Assembly (NCBI RefSeq): GCF_022347785.1
Contig: NZ_JAKRGA010000003.1
Location: 806,001-870,000 of the forward strand
Length of the DNA: 64,000 bases
Reading direction: 5' to 3'
Source: Psychrobium sp. MM17-31
GTDB lineage: Bacteria > Pseudomonadota > Gammaproteobacteria > Enterobacterales > Psychrobiaceae
Below the pieces are notes generated by a model. The model was not told where the DNA came from. It made no database searches and worked only from the letters and a program-made list of their open reading frames with translations. The position numbers and the translations under genes were made by a program. Within the stretch, counting starts at the first letter, position 1; each line of letters opens with the position of its first letter. Shown in pieces: positions 55,005 to 64,000 of this stretch.

Positions 55005-56684
55005 TTAACTCACTTTGTTAATTTCTTCTTCACGCAACTCACGGCGTAAGATTTTACCAACATTGGTCTTTGGTAGCTCATCTCTAAATTCAATCAGCTT
55101 TGGTACTTTATAAGCGGTAAGCTGCTCACGACAATGTGCTTTCAGTGATTTTTCATCAAGCGATGACTCTTTCTTCACTACGAAGATTTTCACCACTTCC
55201 CCCGACACTTCATGTGGAATACCAATGGCAGCTACTTCTAACACGCCATCGTGCATCGCACAAACATCTTCAATTTCGTTCGGGAATACGTTAAAACCAG
55301 AAACAATAATCATATCTTTTTGACGATCGACAATCTTACAAAAGCCTGCTTCGTCGATTGTTGCAATATCGCCAGTGCCAAACCACTCACCGTCCATCAC
55401 TTTAGCCGTTTCTTCCGGTTTGTTGTAATAACCTTGCATCACTTGTGGGCCACGAACCTGCAATTCGCCCGGCTCGCCAAATCCACATTCAACGCCATTA
55501 TCTCCCATAATGCGCACATCAGTAGAAGAACAAGGTAAACCGATAGTACCACTAAAACCTTGGCTGTTATGTGGTGATACAGTAACTAATGGACAACACT
55601 CAGTTAAACCGTAGCCTTCGAGTAAATGCACGCCTGTGATGTCTTTCCATTGCTCAGCGACAGCGCGCTGTACCGCCATACCGCCACCCAAAGCAATTTT
55701 CAAGGTACTGAAATCTAGCTCTTTAAATGCTTGATTATTTAATAAAGCATTAAATAACGTATTAACACCAGTCAGCGCTGTAAATTTATAGCTTGCTAAA
55801 TCTTTAATAAAAGCGGGAATATCGCGCGGATTGGTAATCAATAAGTTTTGAGCACCGAACTTCATGAACAGCAGACAGTTCGCTGTCAGTGCAAAGATAT
55901 GATAAAGCGGCAGCGCGGTAACAATAATCTCTTTACCGTCTTCAAGTTGCGTGCCGTAAGCGGCCGATGCTTGCTCTAAATTAGCCACCATATTGCGATG
56001 GCTCAGCATCGCGCCTTTGGCTAGGCCTGTAGTACCGCCAGTGTATTGAAGGTAGGCTAAATCATCACCGCTAACTTGCGGTTTCTGATAGCTTTGGCCT
56101 GCACCTTTATCCAACGCATCGCGATAGCTAATTGCCTGTGGCAGGTTAAAACTTGGCACCATCTTTTTAAGGTATTTAACAGCGAAATTTACGATGGTGC
56201 GTTTAAGCATTGGGAAGTGATCGCCAAGATTGGTAACAATCACGTGTTGCAACTCTTTAGTGTTGTTAACGACTTTCTCTACGGTATCGGCAAAGTTACT
56301 CAATACAACTAGCGCTTTAGCCCCTGAATCGTTCAATTGATGCTCTAATTCACGAGCGGTGTAAAGCGGATTAACATTAACAACCACCAGTCCTGCGCGC
56401 AGTGCACCAAACATCACAACAGGGTATTGCAATAAGTTAGGCATCATGATTGCAAGGCGATCACCGCGTTCTAGTTTCAGTTCGTTTTGGCAATAAGCAG
56501 CGAAATCTTTACTTTGCTTATCGAGCTCTGCATAAGTCATGTCATGAGACATATTGGTGAAGGCAACGTTTTGTGGGAAGCGTTCAATACTCTCTTCAAA
56601 TACTTCAACCAGCGATTGATAACGCTCTGGATTAATCTCCGCTACCACGTCATCTGGATAGCTTTTTAGCCAAACTTTTTCCAC
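55005..56684 (-). CDS. fadD: Long-chain-fatty-acid-CoA ligase FadD
   Basis: The 559-residue AMP-forming ligase activates fatty acids to acyl-CoA. Motifs include the P-loop [13 protein letters not shown], the GYGLTECCP segment, the GDIATIDE hinge and the catalytic Lys in [11 protein letters not shown]. Length equals E. coli FadD (561). It is a likely FadR target. It lies downstream of an alpha/beta hydrolase (191-bp gap) on the same strand and upstream of the accessory block. Confidence 0.95.
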   Translation of the reverse strand: MEKVWLKSYPDDVVAEINPERYQSLVEVFEESIERFPQNVAFTNMSHDMTYAELDKQSKDFAAYCQNELKLERGDRLAIMMPNLLQYPVVMFGALRAGLVVVNVNPLYTARELEHQLNDSGAKALVVLSNFADTVEKVVNNTKELQHVIVTNLGDHFPMLKRTIVNFAVKYLKKMVPSFNLPQAISYRDALDKGAGQSYQKPQVSGDDLAYLQYTGGTTGLAKGAMLSHRNMVANLEQASAAYGTQLEDGKEIIVTALPLYHIFALTANCLLFMKFGAQNLLITNPRDIPAFIKDLASYKFTALTGVNTLFNALLNNQAFKELDFSTLKIALGGGMAVQRAVAEQWKDITGVHLLEGYGLTECCPLVTVSPHNSQGFSGTIGLPCSSTDVRIMGDNGVECGFGEPGELQVRGPQVMQGYYNKPEETAKVMDGEWFGTGDIATIDEAGFCKIVDRQKDMIIVSGFNVFPNEIEDVCAMHDGVLEVAAIGIPHEVSGEVVKIFVVKKESSLDEKSLKAHCREQLTAYKVPKLIEFRDELPKTNVGKILRRELREEEINKVS

Positions 56685-56874
56685 AATTTCTCCTCATAGA
56701 AATCACGCATTATTTATAAATTGTTCGATCGCGTGATTTAGTATCTTTTAAACAGTTGTTTAATGCTCCCACAACTGGCGCAATTTTTAAAGTAAAAAGT
56801 AGAGCGATTGCACTAGATATTAAATAGCTCACCTTTCGGTATTATTATTTTATCCGGACTTGGGTTATTTGCCG

Positions 56875-57735
56875 CTAGCAAGCTAAATGCTGCGCTATGA
56901 GTTGCCAAGTGGCTTGAGGATTTTCCATATGCACATGATGACCACCAGCTATGGTGTGATGTTTGAGATTAGCGAGATGGGATTGACGAGCCTTAAGGGC
57001 ATCACGCATTGAATGGTAACCGCGCTCTCCCAGAATTAACAGCGTATCGTGCTCGATGTTAGATAGAATATCCACCGCCTGCTCTTCTACCATCCGCATC
57101 GGTGATAACTGCTTTAAGCGTGAATCACTGCGCCATATAAACCCCTCACCGTCTTGTTTTATAGCGCGCTCGACTAATAGGCGTGCAATATCGCTATCAA
57201 AATCACTGGCCATAGTACGGGCTAATACCGCTTTTTCGATTGAGCTGTATTGTTTGTTTGATGGTAACTTAATTTGCGATTGGTATTTATTAATGATGGA
57301 TTTTCTAAGTAGCTCTGTGGTGTCTTGCGGTTTAGCCGTAATCGGTCCTAACGCTTCAATAAGCACGAGTTTATTAACTAATTCTGGAAAGGTGCCGGCA
57401 AAAATTGAAGCGACGATAGCGCCTAACGAGTGACCGATAATATTGATCTGTTGCCACTGATTTTTTTGAATTAGCGCGTATAGGTCATATACATAATCGA
57501 GTAAATGATAGGAAGCATTTTCACCGCGATGCGCCGAAAAGCCATGTCCAGGCCAGTCAATGGCAATGACATGATGTGTGTGATTGTACTCCATCATCGG
57601 GAGGAAACTATTGGCGTTATCTAACCAGCCATGCAGTGCAATTGTCACGACATCACTTGAATTTTCTAAGCAAAACTCAAGTGCAGCCAAGTCTATGTGG
57701 CCTGTTTCAAATCGTCTATCCATACGTCTTTCCAT
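56875..57735 (-). CDS. Alpha/beta hydrolase
   Basis: The 286-residue protein has an alpha/beta-hydrolase fold: HGWLDNANSF oxyanion region, the nucleophile elbow GHSLGA, an acid residue near the LLILGERGY strand and the catalytic His in AGGHHVHMENP. The substrate is unknown; the closest general class is esterase/epoxide-hydrolase-like. An alternative ATG at 57723 has a good GGAAAG site and would shorten the N-terminus by four residues. It follows the M50-like protease gene by three bases, so the two are coupled. Confidence 0.87.
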   Translation of the reverse strand: MERRMDRRFETGHIDLAALEFCLENSSDVVTIALHGWLDNANSFLPMMEYNHTHHVIAIDWPGHGFSAHRGENASYHLLDYVYDLYALIQKNQWQQINIIGHSLGAIVASIFAGTFPELVNKLVLIEALGPITAKPQDTTELLRKSIINKYQSQIKLPSNKQYSSIEKAVLARTMASDFDSDIARLLVERAIKQDGEGFIWRSDSRLKQLSPMRMVEEQAVDILSNIEHDTLLILGERGYHSMRDALKARQSHLANLKHHTIAGGHHVHMENPQATWQLIAQHLAC

Positions 57736-57738
57736 GCT

Positions 57739-58386
57739 CTAGTGTCTCTGAGGCTTGCCAAGCGATTGATACAACCAATACAAAACCGCAAGGCCAGCAG
57801 CACACCATAAAACAACCCACACAATTTCAGGGACAAAAGTCATCTTCGCTAAAATAGCGCCATCGCCAGCCGCGCGCCCATCAATAAGGTAAAGCGGACT
57901 CTTAATAGCATTAAACAGTACAATAATCGCTACAAAACGCGAAAGGTGAGTTATATATACCGCACTTGTTTTGGCAAGCATTAACACTAATAAACCGATA
58001 ACCGCACCTAAAATAAGCGCCGTCATTAGATTGTTAACCCATAGAATGAGAGTTACTGAGAACAGCACGATTAATGAGCCTATGGTGAAACGGGCTAAGT
58101 TATTACGGGTCCCCGCTTGAAATAATAACGCCGCCCAAATCGATACCCCGAGATAGCCACTAATTGCGATTAAAAAGCTGCTACCACCGCGTGATAACAC
58201 ATGCCCACTGCCATCAACCGCTAAGGCAAACTCAACAACTTGCGCACCAGTCACCACAGCCACCAGAGCATGAGAAATTTCATGGAAAATAGTCGCGAGA
58301 TAAATAAAAGGTAAACCGATAAAAGGAATGTAACTAATAACGATGGCGAACAAACAGTAGCCAAAGAATAAGATGCGTTGATTCAT
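57739..58386 (-). CDS. M50-like membrane zinc protease
   Basis: The 215-residue protein has six or so membrane segments and a HEISH zinc motif (residues about 35-39, ATIFHEISHALVAVVTG) in an early helix, as in M50-type site-2 proteases. A second metal ligand such as NxxPxxxxDG is not obvious, which is usual for the small M50B-like group, so activity is likely but not certain. The downstream hydrolase starts three bases after its stop, and the small gene upstream ends about 30 bases before it. Confidence 0.85.
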   Translation of the reverse strand: MNQRILFFGYCLFAIVISYIPFIGLPFIYLATIFHEISHALVAVVTGAQVVEFALAVDGSGHVLSRGGSSFLIAISGYLGVSIWAALLFQAGTRNNLARFTIGSLIVLFSVTLILWVNNLMTALILGAVIGLLVLMLAKTSAVYITHLSRFVAIIVLFNAIKSPLYLIDGRAAGDGAILAKMTFVPEIVWVVLWCAAGLAVLYWLYQSLGKPQRH

Positions 58387-58416
58387 GGCTCTCTCTAAGA
58401 AGAATAAAAAGGAAGG

Positions 58417-58782
58417 CTAAGCGAAAGTATCGATGCCAACGAGACGTTGGATTTCTTCGCGTTTGGGTGCGTGCTGAACGCTTTGGTATTCACTGATCGC
58501 AAGGCGTTGAGCACCTTGCGGCTTATCGTAAATGGTTTGTTGATGCGCAGCGGCGACTTTTTCGTACTGTGCTTGAGTAAGCGTACTACTCTGGCGCTGC
58601 TCTTGCTGCTGCTCGTCACCGATAACAGCACGGCGATTTTGATTAGAATTACTTGTTGAATCAACACCATCAACAACCCTGCCACGGAGAATGGCATTAG
58701 GCTCAGACGTGCCAGCAACTAAACGCTCACTCGGCGCAGCTGTTGTTGGATTTGATGGTGTATAAGTCGTATTTAAAATCAT
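58417..58782 (-). CDS. Small hypothetical protein, Gln/Ser-rich
   Basis: The 121-residue protein has no membrane segment or signal peptide. It has a Ser/Thr-rich N-terminal part, a Gln/Glu-rich middle (IGDEQQQEQRQSSTLTQ) and a C-terminal conserved-looking part (RLAISEYQSVQHAPKREEIQRLVGIDTFA, in part). I do not recognise the family. The spacing (about 30 bp after tsaB and before the M50 gene) and strand suggest a co-transcribed gene in the yoaA-tsaB unit. An overlapping frame at 58395-58718 is a shadow. Confidence 0.65.
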   Translation of the reverse strand: MILNTTYTPSNPTTAAPSERLVAGTSEPNAILRGRVVDGVDSTSNSNQNRRAVIGDEQQQEQRQSSTLTQAQYEKVAAAHQQTIYDKPQGAQRLAISEYQSVQHAPKREEIQRLVGIDTFA

Positions 58783-58818
58783 AGCCAAAGTAGTTTAGCA
58801 CAAGCGATTTAAGATCGT

Positions 58819-59511
58819 CTAATTTCTACCCGGTAATTTTTGCCATGTCACTGTATCTCTTACGTATACTGGGCTGGCTTGATCAACATCCACCGCTTCA
58901 TTGTTATCAAACGCCGCTTTGACTAGTGGTGCCATTGCATGACTCGATGGGTAAAGAATGTCGTTATTGACGGTAATATCCGCAAGTTCACTTAGTGCTG
59001 GATATGCATCCCATGCCGTACCAACAGCCACATATTGCGCTTGATTTAATACTGAATCATCGATTAGTTCAGGCTTGATAACGATCTCTTCGCCAACCAA
59101 GGTCGCAATGCCATCAACGTTGTTAAAGACGCCCCAATATACTTCACCCATTCGCGCATCTATCGCCGCAATAACCTGTTGTGCATCAGCTTCGTCCATT
59201 GCTTGTTGTGCCATAGTTGCCAAGGTTGAAATACCAATTACCGGTTTATCTGCACCAAGCGCAAGTCCTTGCATAATACCTGTACCGATACGCACGCCCG
59301 TAAAACTACCTGGCCCACGGCCCCACGCAATCGCATCTAAGTCGGCTAAGGTTAATTTGGCTTCATTAAGCATATTATCCACCATCGGCAATACCATTTT
59401 GGTATGGCTACGCGGCGTAACATCTTGCTGGTGAATAACCTCATCACCATTAACAACGGCCACTGAACAAGCTTCGGTAGAGGTATCTATGATTAGAAAT
59501 TTATGTGACAT
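58819..59511 (-). CDS. tsaB: tRNA threonylcarbamoyladenosine biosynthesis protein TsaB
   Basis: The 230-residue protein is the partner of TsaD in making t6A at position 37 of ANN-decoding tRNAs. The ASKHA-type start FLIIDTSTEACSVAVV, the GRGPGSFTGVRIGTG segment and the IDARMGEVYWG segment are conserved. Family homologues begin at MSHKFLII, so I chose the ATG at 59511 rather than 59529. It follows yoaA by about 30 bp, as in E. coli. Confidence 0.93.
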   Translation of the reverse strand: MSHKFLIIDTSTEACSVAVVNGDEVIHQQDVTPRSHTKMVLPMVDNMLNEAKLTLADLDAIAWGRGPGSFTGVRIGTGIMQGLALGADKPVIGISTLATMAQQAMDEADAQQVIAAIDARMGEVYWGVFNNVDGIATLVGEEIVIKPELIDDSVLNQAQYVAVGTAWDAYPALSELADITVNNDILYPSSHAMAPLVKAAFDNNEAVDVDQASPVYVRDTVTWQKLPGRN

Positions 59512-59539
59512 AGTGTGTATTCGTTTCATCTAATAGTGG

Positions 59540-61462
59540 TTATAGCTGCTCAAGATAATCGATGACCTGCTTGAGATCTCGCGTTCGTTTCATGTCTGGC
59601 AAGCTTTGTAAAAATATTCGTCCATAAGGACGGGTTATCATGCGTGTATCGCATAATACGAGGGCGCCGCGATCGTTAACATCGCGAATTAAACGCCCTG
59701 CTCCCTGTTTAAGTGCGATAACTGCTTGTGGCACCTGCACAGCGTCAAACCCTTCAACGCCTTGTTTTTTCTTATCATCTAGGCGCGCTTTTAACAGCGG
59801 ATCATCAGGTGATGCAAAAGGTAATTTATCGATAATAACACAGCGCAGCGCATCACCGCGGATATCTACTCCTTCCCAGAACGATGATGTGGCGAGCAAT
59901 ACCGCATCGCCATCTTGAACAAACTGATTAAGCAATGCTTGTTTGCTGTCATCACCTTGCACCAATAGCGTTTGGTCAATTTGTCCCGCGAGTTTAGCTT
60001 GCAGTCGATTTAAGGTTGAAAAGCTGGTCACCAAAATCAATACACCGCCGTTGCTGGCTTCAATCAGCACCTGCGTCGTTTGCGCCAATTGGTCTAAATA
60101 ATTTGGACTGGCTGGCTCTGCGAAATAACGCGGCACACAAAACAGCGATTGCAGCTGATAGTCAAATGGGCTATCGAGTGACAGCGTTTGCGGATCTTTT
60201 ATCCCTAGCTGCGCTGTAAAATGGTCAAACTTATCGTCAACTTTAAGTGTTGCCGATGTAAACAACCACGCGCTATCAAGTGATTTTGTGTGCTCGCTAA
60301 ATTTATCAGCAATCGACAACGGGCTAATATTGAGCTGTAGATGGTTGCGAGATGCTTCATACCAAAAGCTAAATCCGATTTTATCGCCGGTTTTAAATTT
60401 TTCTAATCGCGATTTAACATCCAGTAATCGCTCAAAACAATTATCGAGATTTTCACTGCGCCCCAAGGAAATTTTAATCACCTGATACATAAAATCGAGG
60501 TTAGTGAGCAGCTGTTCAAAGGCGCCATTGACATCGCCGCGCTTTAACGCTTGTCCCCAATCGCCGCGTTCACCATTATGGGCGAATACTAAACGCAATT
60601 GGTCGCTACAACGCTGAACAATTTCGGCGGCTTTTAATAACTGCTTTGTGTCTTTAAGCTCGGTGTAATAAACATGTGAAATATCAACAGCTAACTCTTT
60701 AATAGTTTTAGTCGATAAACTCTCACCAAAGTAGCCACAAGCAATATCAGGAATTTGATGTGCTTCATCGAAAATCACCATCTCGCTTGATGGGATCAAT
60801 TCACCAAAACCGGTATCTTTAAGGGCCATGTCGGCAAAGAACAAATGATGATTAACGACGATTAGATCTGCATCCATCGCTAAACGACGGGCGCGTAATA
60901 AATAGCAATCATCAAAATGTTCACATTTACGGCCACTACAATTATCGGCGCTTGAAGTTACTAATGAAAAAGCAATTGACGATTCGTTAACGCCCGGCAC
61001 ATCACCAAGATCACCTGACAGCGTATGCCCTGACCAGCGTTTAATTTGAATTAAATCGTGCTCTACCTGCTCGCTTTGACTCGCCCCTTGCTGCTGTAAT
61101 TTATTAAAACGGTCGATGCACAGATAATTGGCTCGCCCCTTGAGCAAGGCGGTTTTAATGGGAATATTAAGGGCTTTTTTAACCAGTGGTAAATCTTTGT
61201 AGTACAGCTGATCTTGAAGAGCTTTAGTTCCGGTAGAAACTATGGTTTTTGCCCCGCTAAGCATGGCACTAATTAGATAGGCAAAGGTTTTTCCGGTCCC
61301 CGTTTGCGCTTCAACCACCAGCTGCTGTTTTTGCTCGATGGCATTGCCAACCGCCAACGCCATTTGAGTTTGCACATCGCGCTCGTCATAACCATCGATA
61401 CATTGGGCTAACGCCCCATCTTTGGCAAAGGCATGCCTTATTTTGGTCTCAAGCGCTGTCAT
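59540..61462 (-). CDS. yoaA: ATP-dependent DNA helicase, YoaA (DinG family)
   Basis: The 640-residue XPD/DinG-like helicase has Walker A AQTGTGKTFAYL, a DEAH box in VIFDEAHQ, and an iron-sulfur cluster region with Cys residues in DNCSGRKCEHFDDCYLL and the preceding YLC. Length (E. coli YoaA 636) and adjacency to tsaB favour YoaA rather than DinG. YoaA acts with HolC in repair of stalled replication. It is the first gene of a unit with tsaB. Confidence 0.93.
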   Translation of the reverse strand: MTALETKIRHAFAKDGALAQCIDGYDERDVQTQMALAVGNAIEQKQQLVVEAQTGTGKTFAYLISAMLSGAKTIVSTGTKALQDQLYYKDLPLVKKALNIPIKTALLKGRANYLCIDRFNKLQQQGASQSEQVEHDLIQIKRWSGHTLSGDLGDVPGVNESSIAFSLVTSSADNCSGRKCEHFDDCYLLRARRLAMDADLIVVNHHLFFADMALKDTGFGELIPSSEMVIFDEAHQIPDIACGYFGESLSTKTIKELAVDISHVYYTELKDTKQLLKAAEIVQRCSDQLRLVFAHNGERGDWGQALKRGDVNGAFEQLLTNLDFMYQVIKISLGRSENLDNCFERLLDVKSRLEKFKTGDKIGFSFWYEASRNHLQLNISPLSIADKFSEHTKSLDSAWLFTSATLKVDDKFDHFTAQLGIKDPQTLSLDSPFDYQLQSLFCVPRYFAEPASPNYLDQLAQTTQVLIEASNGGVLILVTSFSTLNRLQAKLAGQIDQTLLVQGDDSKQALLNQFVQDGDAVLLATSSFWEGVDIRGDALRCVIIDKLPFASPDDPLLKARLDDKKKQGVEGFDAVQVPQAVIALKQGAGRLIRDVNDRGALVLCDTRMITRPYGRIFLQSLPDMKRTRDLKQVIDYLEQL

Positions 61463-61480
61463 TGCAATCTAATTTCCAAT

Positions 61481-61510
61481 AAAAAACAGGCAATGAAATC
61501 ATTGCCTGTT
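61481..61510 (-). terminator. glnS terminator
   Basis: AACAGGCAATGA pairs perfectly with 61499-61510 around an AA loop; on the minus strand a U-run follows. Confidence 0.88.
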
Positions 61511-61534
61511 ATCATTTATCAACTTTTCAAAAGC

Positions 61535-63202
61535 TTAGGCGTTGTTTGCCCAAGTATCACGTAAGCCAACAGTGCGGTTAAACACTAACGCGTCTCTGGT
61601 TGAATCTTTGTTATCAGCACAGAAGTAACCTTCACGCTCAAACTGATAAGCTTGCTCAGCTTTTGCGTCAACCAGTGACGGCTCAACAATCGCAGTTGTC
61701 ACAGTAACTAGTGACTCAGGGTTGATAACTGAGGCAAAGTCTTCTGCAGCTGCAGGGTTTGGTACAGTGAACAAACGATCATATAGACGAACGGTTGCTG
61801 GTACACCATGTGATGCGCACACCCAGTGAATAACGCCTTTTACTTTACGGCCGTCACTTGGATTCTTACCAAGTGTTTCAGGATCGTAGCTACAGTAAAC
61901 CGTTGTCACGTTGCCTTCTGCATCTTTGTCACAACGCAATGCTTTAACGACGTAACCGTTACGCAGGCGCACTTCTTTGTCTAACACAAGACGCTTGTAC
62001 TTCTTGTTCGCTTCTTCTTTAAAGTCAGCGCGGTCAATAAAGATTTCGCGGGTAAATGGCAACTGGCGCGTCCCCATCGCTTCATCATTTGGATGATTCG
62101 GTGCGTTTAATTGCTCAACTTGCCCTTCTGGGTAATTTTCAATAACCAGTTTGATCGGATCTAATACCGCCATCGCACGCGGTGCTGTCACATTTAAATC
62201 TTCGCGAATACAGCTTTCCAGCGCACTCATTTCAATCATGTTTTCTTGCTTAGTAACACCAATGCGCTTACAAAACTCAACCAGTGATGCAGGCGTGTAA
62301 CCACGGCGGCGCATACCAGCGATAGTCGGCATACGCGGATCGTTCCAACCATCAACTAAGTTATCTTCGACTAACGCAGCGAGCTTACGCTTAGACATCA
62401 CAGTGTATTCAAGGTTTAAGCGCGAAAACTCGATTTGCTGTGGATGTGTCTTAATAGAAATATTGTCGATAACCCAGTCGTATAGCGGACGGTGATCTTC
62501 AAACTCTAGCGTACACAACGAGTGTGTAATGCCTTCGATAGCATCGGAAATACAGTGAGTGAAATCGTACATCGGGTAGATACACCACTTGTCGCCAGTT
62601 TGATGATGCTCAATAAAACGAATGCGGTAAATAATAGGATCGCGCATCTTAATGTTTGGCGAGGCCATATCGATTTTCGCACGTAAGCTGTGAGAACCTT
62701 CTTCGAACTCACCTTCGCGCATGCGCTCGAATAAATCGAGGTTTTCTTCAACACTGCGATCGCGCCATGGGCTTGGCTTACCTGGCTCTTTTAAGGTGCC
62801 GCGGTATTCACGCATTTCGTCTGCTGATAACTGACAAACAAAAGCTTTGCCATTTTTAATCAGCTCAACGGCGTAGTTATATAAATCTTCAAAGTAGTTT
62901 GAGCTGTAACGAACTTCTCCAGCCCATTCAAAACCTAACCAGCTTACGTCTTCTTTAATAGAATTAACAAAATCGATGTCTTCTTTGGCTGGGTTAGTGT
63001 CATCAAAGCGTAAGTTTGTCTGTCCTTGATAATCCTGTCCGATACCAAAATTTAAACAAATCGATTTCGCATGACCAATGTGTAAATACCCATTTGGCTC
63101 AGGAGGAAAACGAGTAACAACACCAGTGTGTTTACCTGAAGCTAAATCTTCATCGATGATGTTGCGAATGAAATTGGTTGGACGCGCAGACTCTTGGCTC
63201 AT
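61535..63202 (-). CDS. glnS: Glutaminyl-tRNA synthetase
   Basis: The 555-residue class I synthetase attaches glutamine to tRNA-Gln. [14 protein letters not shown] carries the HIGH motif and VMSKRKL is the KMSKS equivalent. Length equals E. coli GlnS (554). GAGGAT precedes the ATG. It is a stand-alone gene with its own terminator. Confidence 0.98.
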   Translation of the reverse strand: MSQESARPTNFIRNIIDEDLASGKHTGVVTRFPPEPNGYLHIGHAKSICLNFGIGQDYQGQTNLRFDDTNPAKEDIDFVNSIKEDVSWLGFEWAGEVRYSSNYFEDLYNYAVELIKNGKAFVCQLSADEMREYRGTLKEPGKPSPWRDRSVEENLDLFERMREGEFEEGSHSLRAKIDMASPNIKMRDPIIYRIRFIEHHQTGDKWCIYPMYDFTHCISDAIEGITHSLCTLEFEDHRPLYDWVIDNISIKTHPQQIEFSRLNLEYTVMSKRKLAALVEDNLVDGWNDPRMPTIAGMRRRGYTPASLVEFCKRIGVTKQENMIEMSALESCIREDLNVTAPRAMAVLDPIKLVIENYPEGQVEQLNAPNHPNDEAMGTRQLPFTREIFIDRADFKEEANKKYKRLVLDKEVRLRNGYVVKALRCDKDAEGNVTTVYCSYDPETLGKNPSDGRKVKGVIHWVCASHGVPATVRLYDRLFTVPNPAAAEDFASVINPESLVTVTTAIVEPSLVDAKAEQAYQFEREGYFCADNKDSTRDALVFNRTVGLRDTWANNA

Positions 63203-63312
63203 CAGATCCTCAAAATTACTAAAACACTTATAAAAAATTGCCCGTATGATCGCTTAAATCAACAAGATTCTCAATACTTGTTCGCATTAATATGTGTTTG
63301 AGATCTAAAAAC

Positions 63313-63341
63313 AAAAAAACCCGCTAAATTAGCGGGTTTTT
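63313..63341 (-). terminator. Terminator of the ompA-like gene
   Basis: An AACCCGCTAA/TTAGCGGGTT stem (63318-63338); on the minus strand Us follow. It lies 33 bases past the stop of the ompA-like gene. Confidence 0.8.
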
Positions 63342-63373
63342 AGTGGTTAAAAAGTAACTTCTAAACAGTGTTT

Positions 63374-64000
63374 TTATTGCTGTTTAGCAAATTGTACACG
63401 TACTGTTACTTTACGATCTTTACCATTGTTTTCGCCTTGAGCGTCTTTTTCACCATTTGCTGAAACAGAGATCTTAGCGCGTTCGATTGACCAAGTGTTT
63501 TTGATGTACTCAGTCACTTTCTTAGCACGCTTGTCAGATAGCATTTGGTTGTATTTAGCGTTACCTAGTGCTGATGCAAAACCTGCTACAGTCACGTTAT
63601 CTACATTACCGTCAGCTAGCTTCCTACCAACGTTGTCTAATGTTGCTTTTGTTTCAGCGCTTAACATGCTTGAGTTATTAGCAAAGTAAACATTCACTTT
63701 TAATGGCTTGATTTCAACCACTGGCGACGGCTTAGGTGCAGGCGCTGGTGCAGGAACAGGCTCTGGCTTAACCACTGGCGCAGGTGGTGGAACCGGCACA
63801 GGTGCAGGAGCCGCTTTTTTCTGCTCAACGTCACCAAAGGTGTAACGTAAACCAGCGGTTAGTAAATCAACTTTATGTTCGAACTCGTAACGTTCCCAAT
63901 CAAACATTAGTGACATATTTTCAGTTAGGTCGAATGACATACCAGCACCCCAAACCCAATCTTTGTTATCGCCAGCTGTAATACCGCGTCCCATAGTCGT
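63374..64000 (-). CDS. ompA: OmpA-family outer-membrane protein, C-terminal part (cut by window edge)
   Basis: The frame is open to base 64000, so the N-terminal part of the barrel and the signal peptide are outside the window. The visible part has the last barrel strands (FDWERYEFEHKVDLLTAGLRYTF, in part), a long Pro/Ala-rich linker (about residues 60-95 of this piece) and an OmpA-like peptidoglycan-binding domain with VYFANNSS, GFASALGNAKYNQMLSDKRA and NGEKDAQGENNGKDRKVTV (in part). The barrel anchors in the outer membrane and the C-terminal domain holds peptidoglycan. Confidence 0.93.
   Translation of the reverse strand, partial: TTMGRGITAGDNKDWVWGAGMSFDLTENMSLMFDWERYEFEHKVDLLTAGLRYTFGDVEQKKAAPAPVPVPPPAPVVKPEPVPAPAPAPKPSPVVEIKPLKVNVYFANNSSMLSAETKATLDNVGRKLADGNVDNVTVAGFASALGNAKYNQMLSDKRAKKVTEYIKNTWSIERAKISVSANGEKDAQGENNGKDRKVTVRVQFAKQQ

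Noticed and set aside
58395-58718. Alternative frame overlapping the small gene after tsaB
   Set aside because: It lies inside the better supported frame at 58417-58782 and ends in low-complexity residues.
1-64000. tRNA, rRNA, transposase, integrase or prophage genes
   Set aside because: None was recognisable by eye on either strand; covariance models or HMM searches were not available.

Overview
The window is a slice of chromosome from a marine gammaproteobacterium. Alteromonadales (Colwellia/Thalassotalea/Pseudoalteromonas-like) is the best guess. The reasons are Gammaproteobacteria-type gene order (rluC/rne, spoVR-fadR-nhaB-dsbB, ycgN-ycgL-minCDE, rnd, fadD, yoaA-tsaB), moderate GC, three TonB-dependent receptors, and sodium-coupled transporters (SSS, NhaB, NhaC family). 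I found no rRNA, tRNA, CRISPR array, transposase, integrase or prophage. Both window edges cut a gene: a TonB receptor on the left and an OmpA-like porin on the right.

Layout. 1-5984: catabolic cluster (TonB receptor, SSS symporter, type-2 glycerate kinase, ROK regulator), probably for a glycerate-yielding substrate. 5965-11528: HAD phosphatase, rluC and divergent rne with a long leader; the RNase E tail holds a ten-unit decapeptide repeat. 11591-12482: a small insert with an XRE regulator carrying a MotA-like membrane domain, bracketed by two copies of the rne stop codon and terminator. 12619-18089: small genes (lipoprotein, orphan TonB C-terminal domain, LMW tyrosine phosphatase, PNPOx-like, AhpD-like with divergent LysR) and oxidative-stress genes (2-Cys peroxiredoxin, grxD, sodB). 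18464-23193: the PrkA/YeaH/SpoVR stress operon behind a hairpin leader. 23190-26563: fadR, nhaB, dsbB.

26658-41214 is the most interesting part. It holds a TonB receptor, two paralogous M14 carboxypeptidases resembling cytosolic (deglutamylating) carboxypeptidases, an N-acyl-D-amino-acid deacylase, an NhaC-family transporter, a LysR regulator, the D-glutamate genes dgcN and dgcA, and a secreted CapA/PgsA-like protein (the poly-gamma-glutamate family). Three palindromes of the form ATAACC-N3-GGTTAT lie at the receptor/transporter, dgcN and capA-like promoters and fit the LysR T-N11-A box. I propose a D-glutamate or polyglutamate scavenging locus under one LysR protein: uptake across the outer membrane, trimming in the periplasm, import, then D-Glu to N-acetyl-D-Glu to N-acetyl-L-Glu. 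It sits between dsbB and ycgN, where E. coli K-12 carries hlyE-umuDC.

41230-46612 returns to the backbone: ycgN, an MltB-family protein lacking its catalytic Glu, ycgL, minCDE, a TIMP-like secreted protein and rnd. 46720-54838 is a second accessory block (CadC-like sensor, Shewanella-like phosphatase, TonB receptor, isoaspartyl peptidase) between rnd and fadD. 55005-64000 is backbone: fadD, alpha/beta hydrolase, M50-like protease, a small unknown gene, tsaB, yoaA, glnS and the start of an ompA-like gene.
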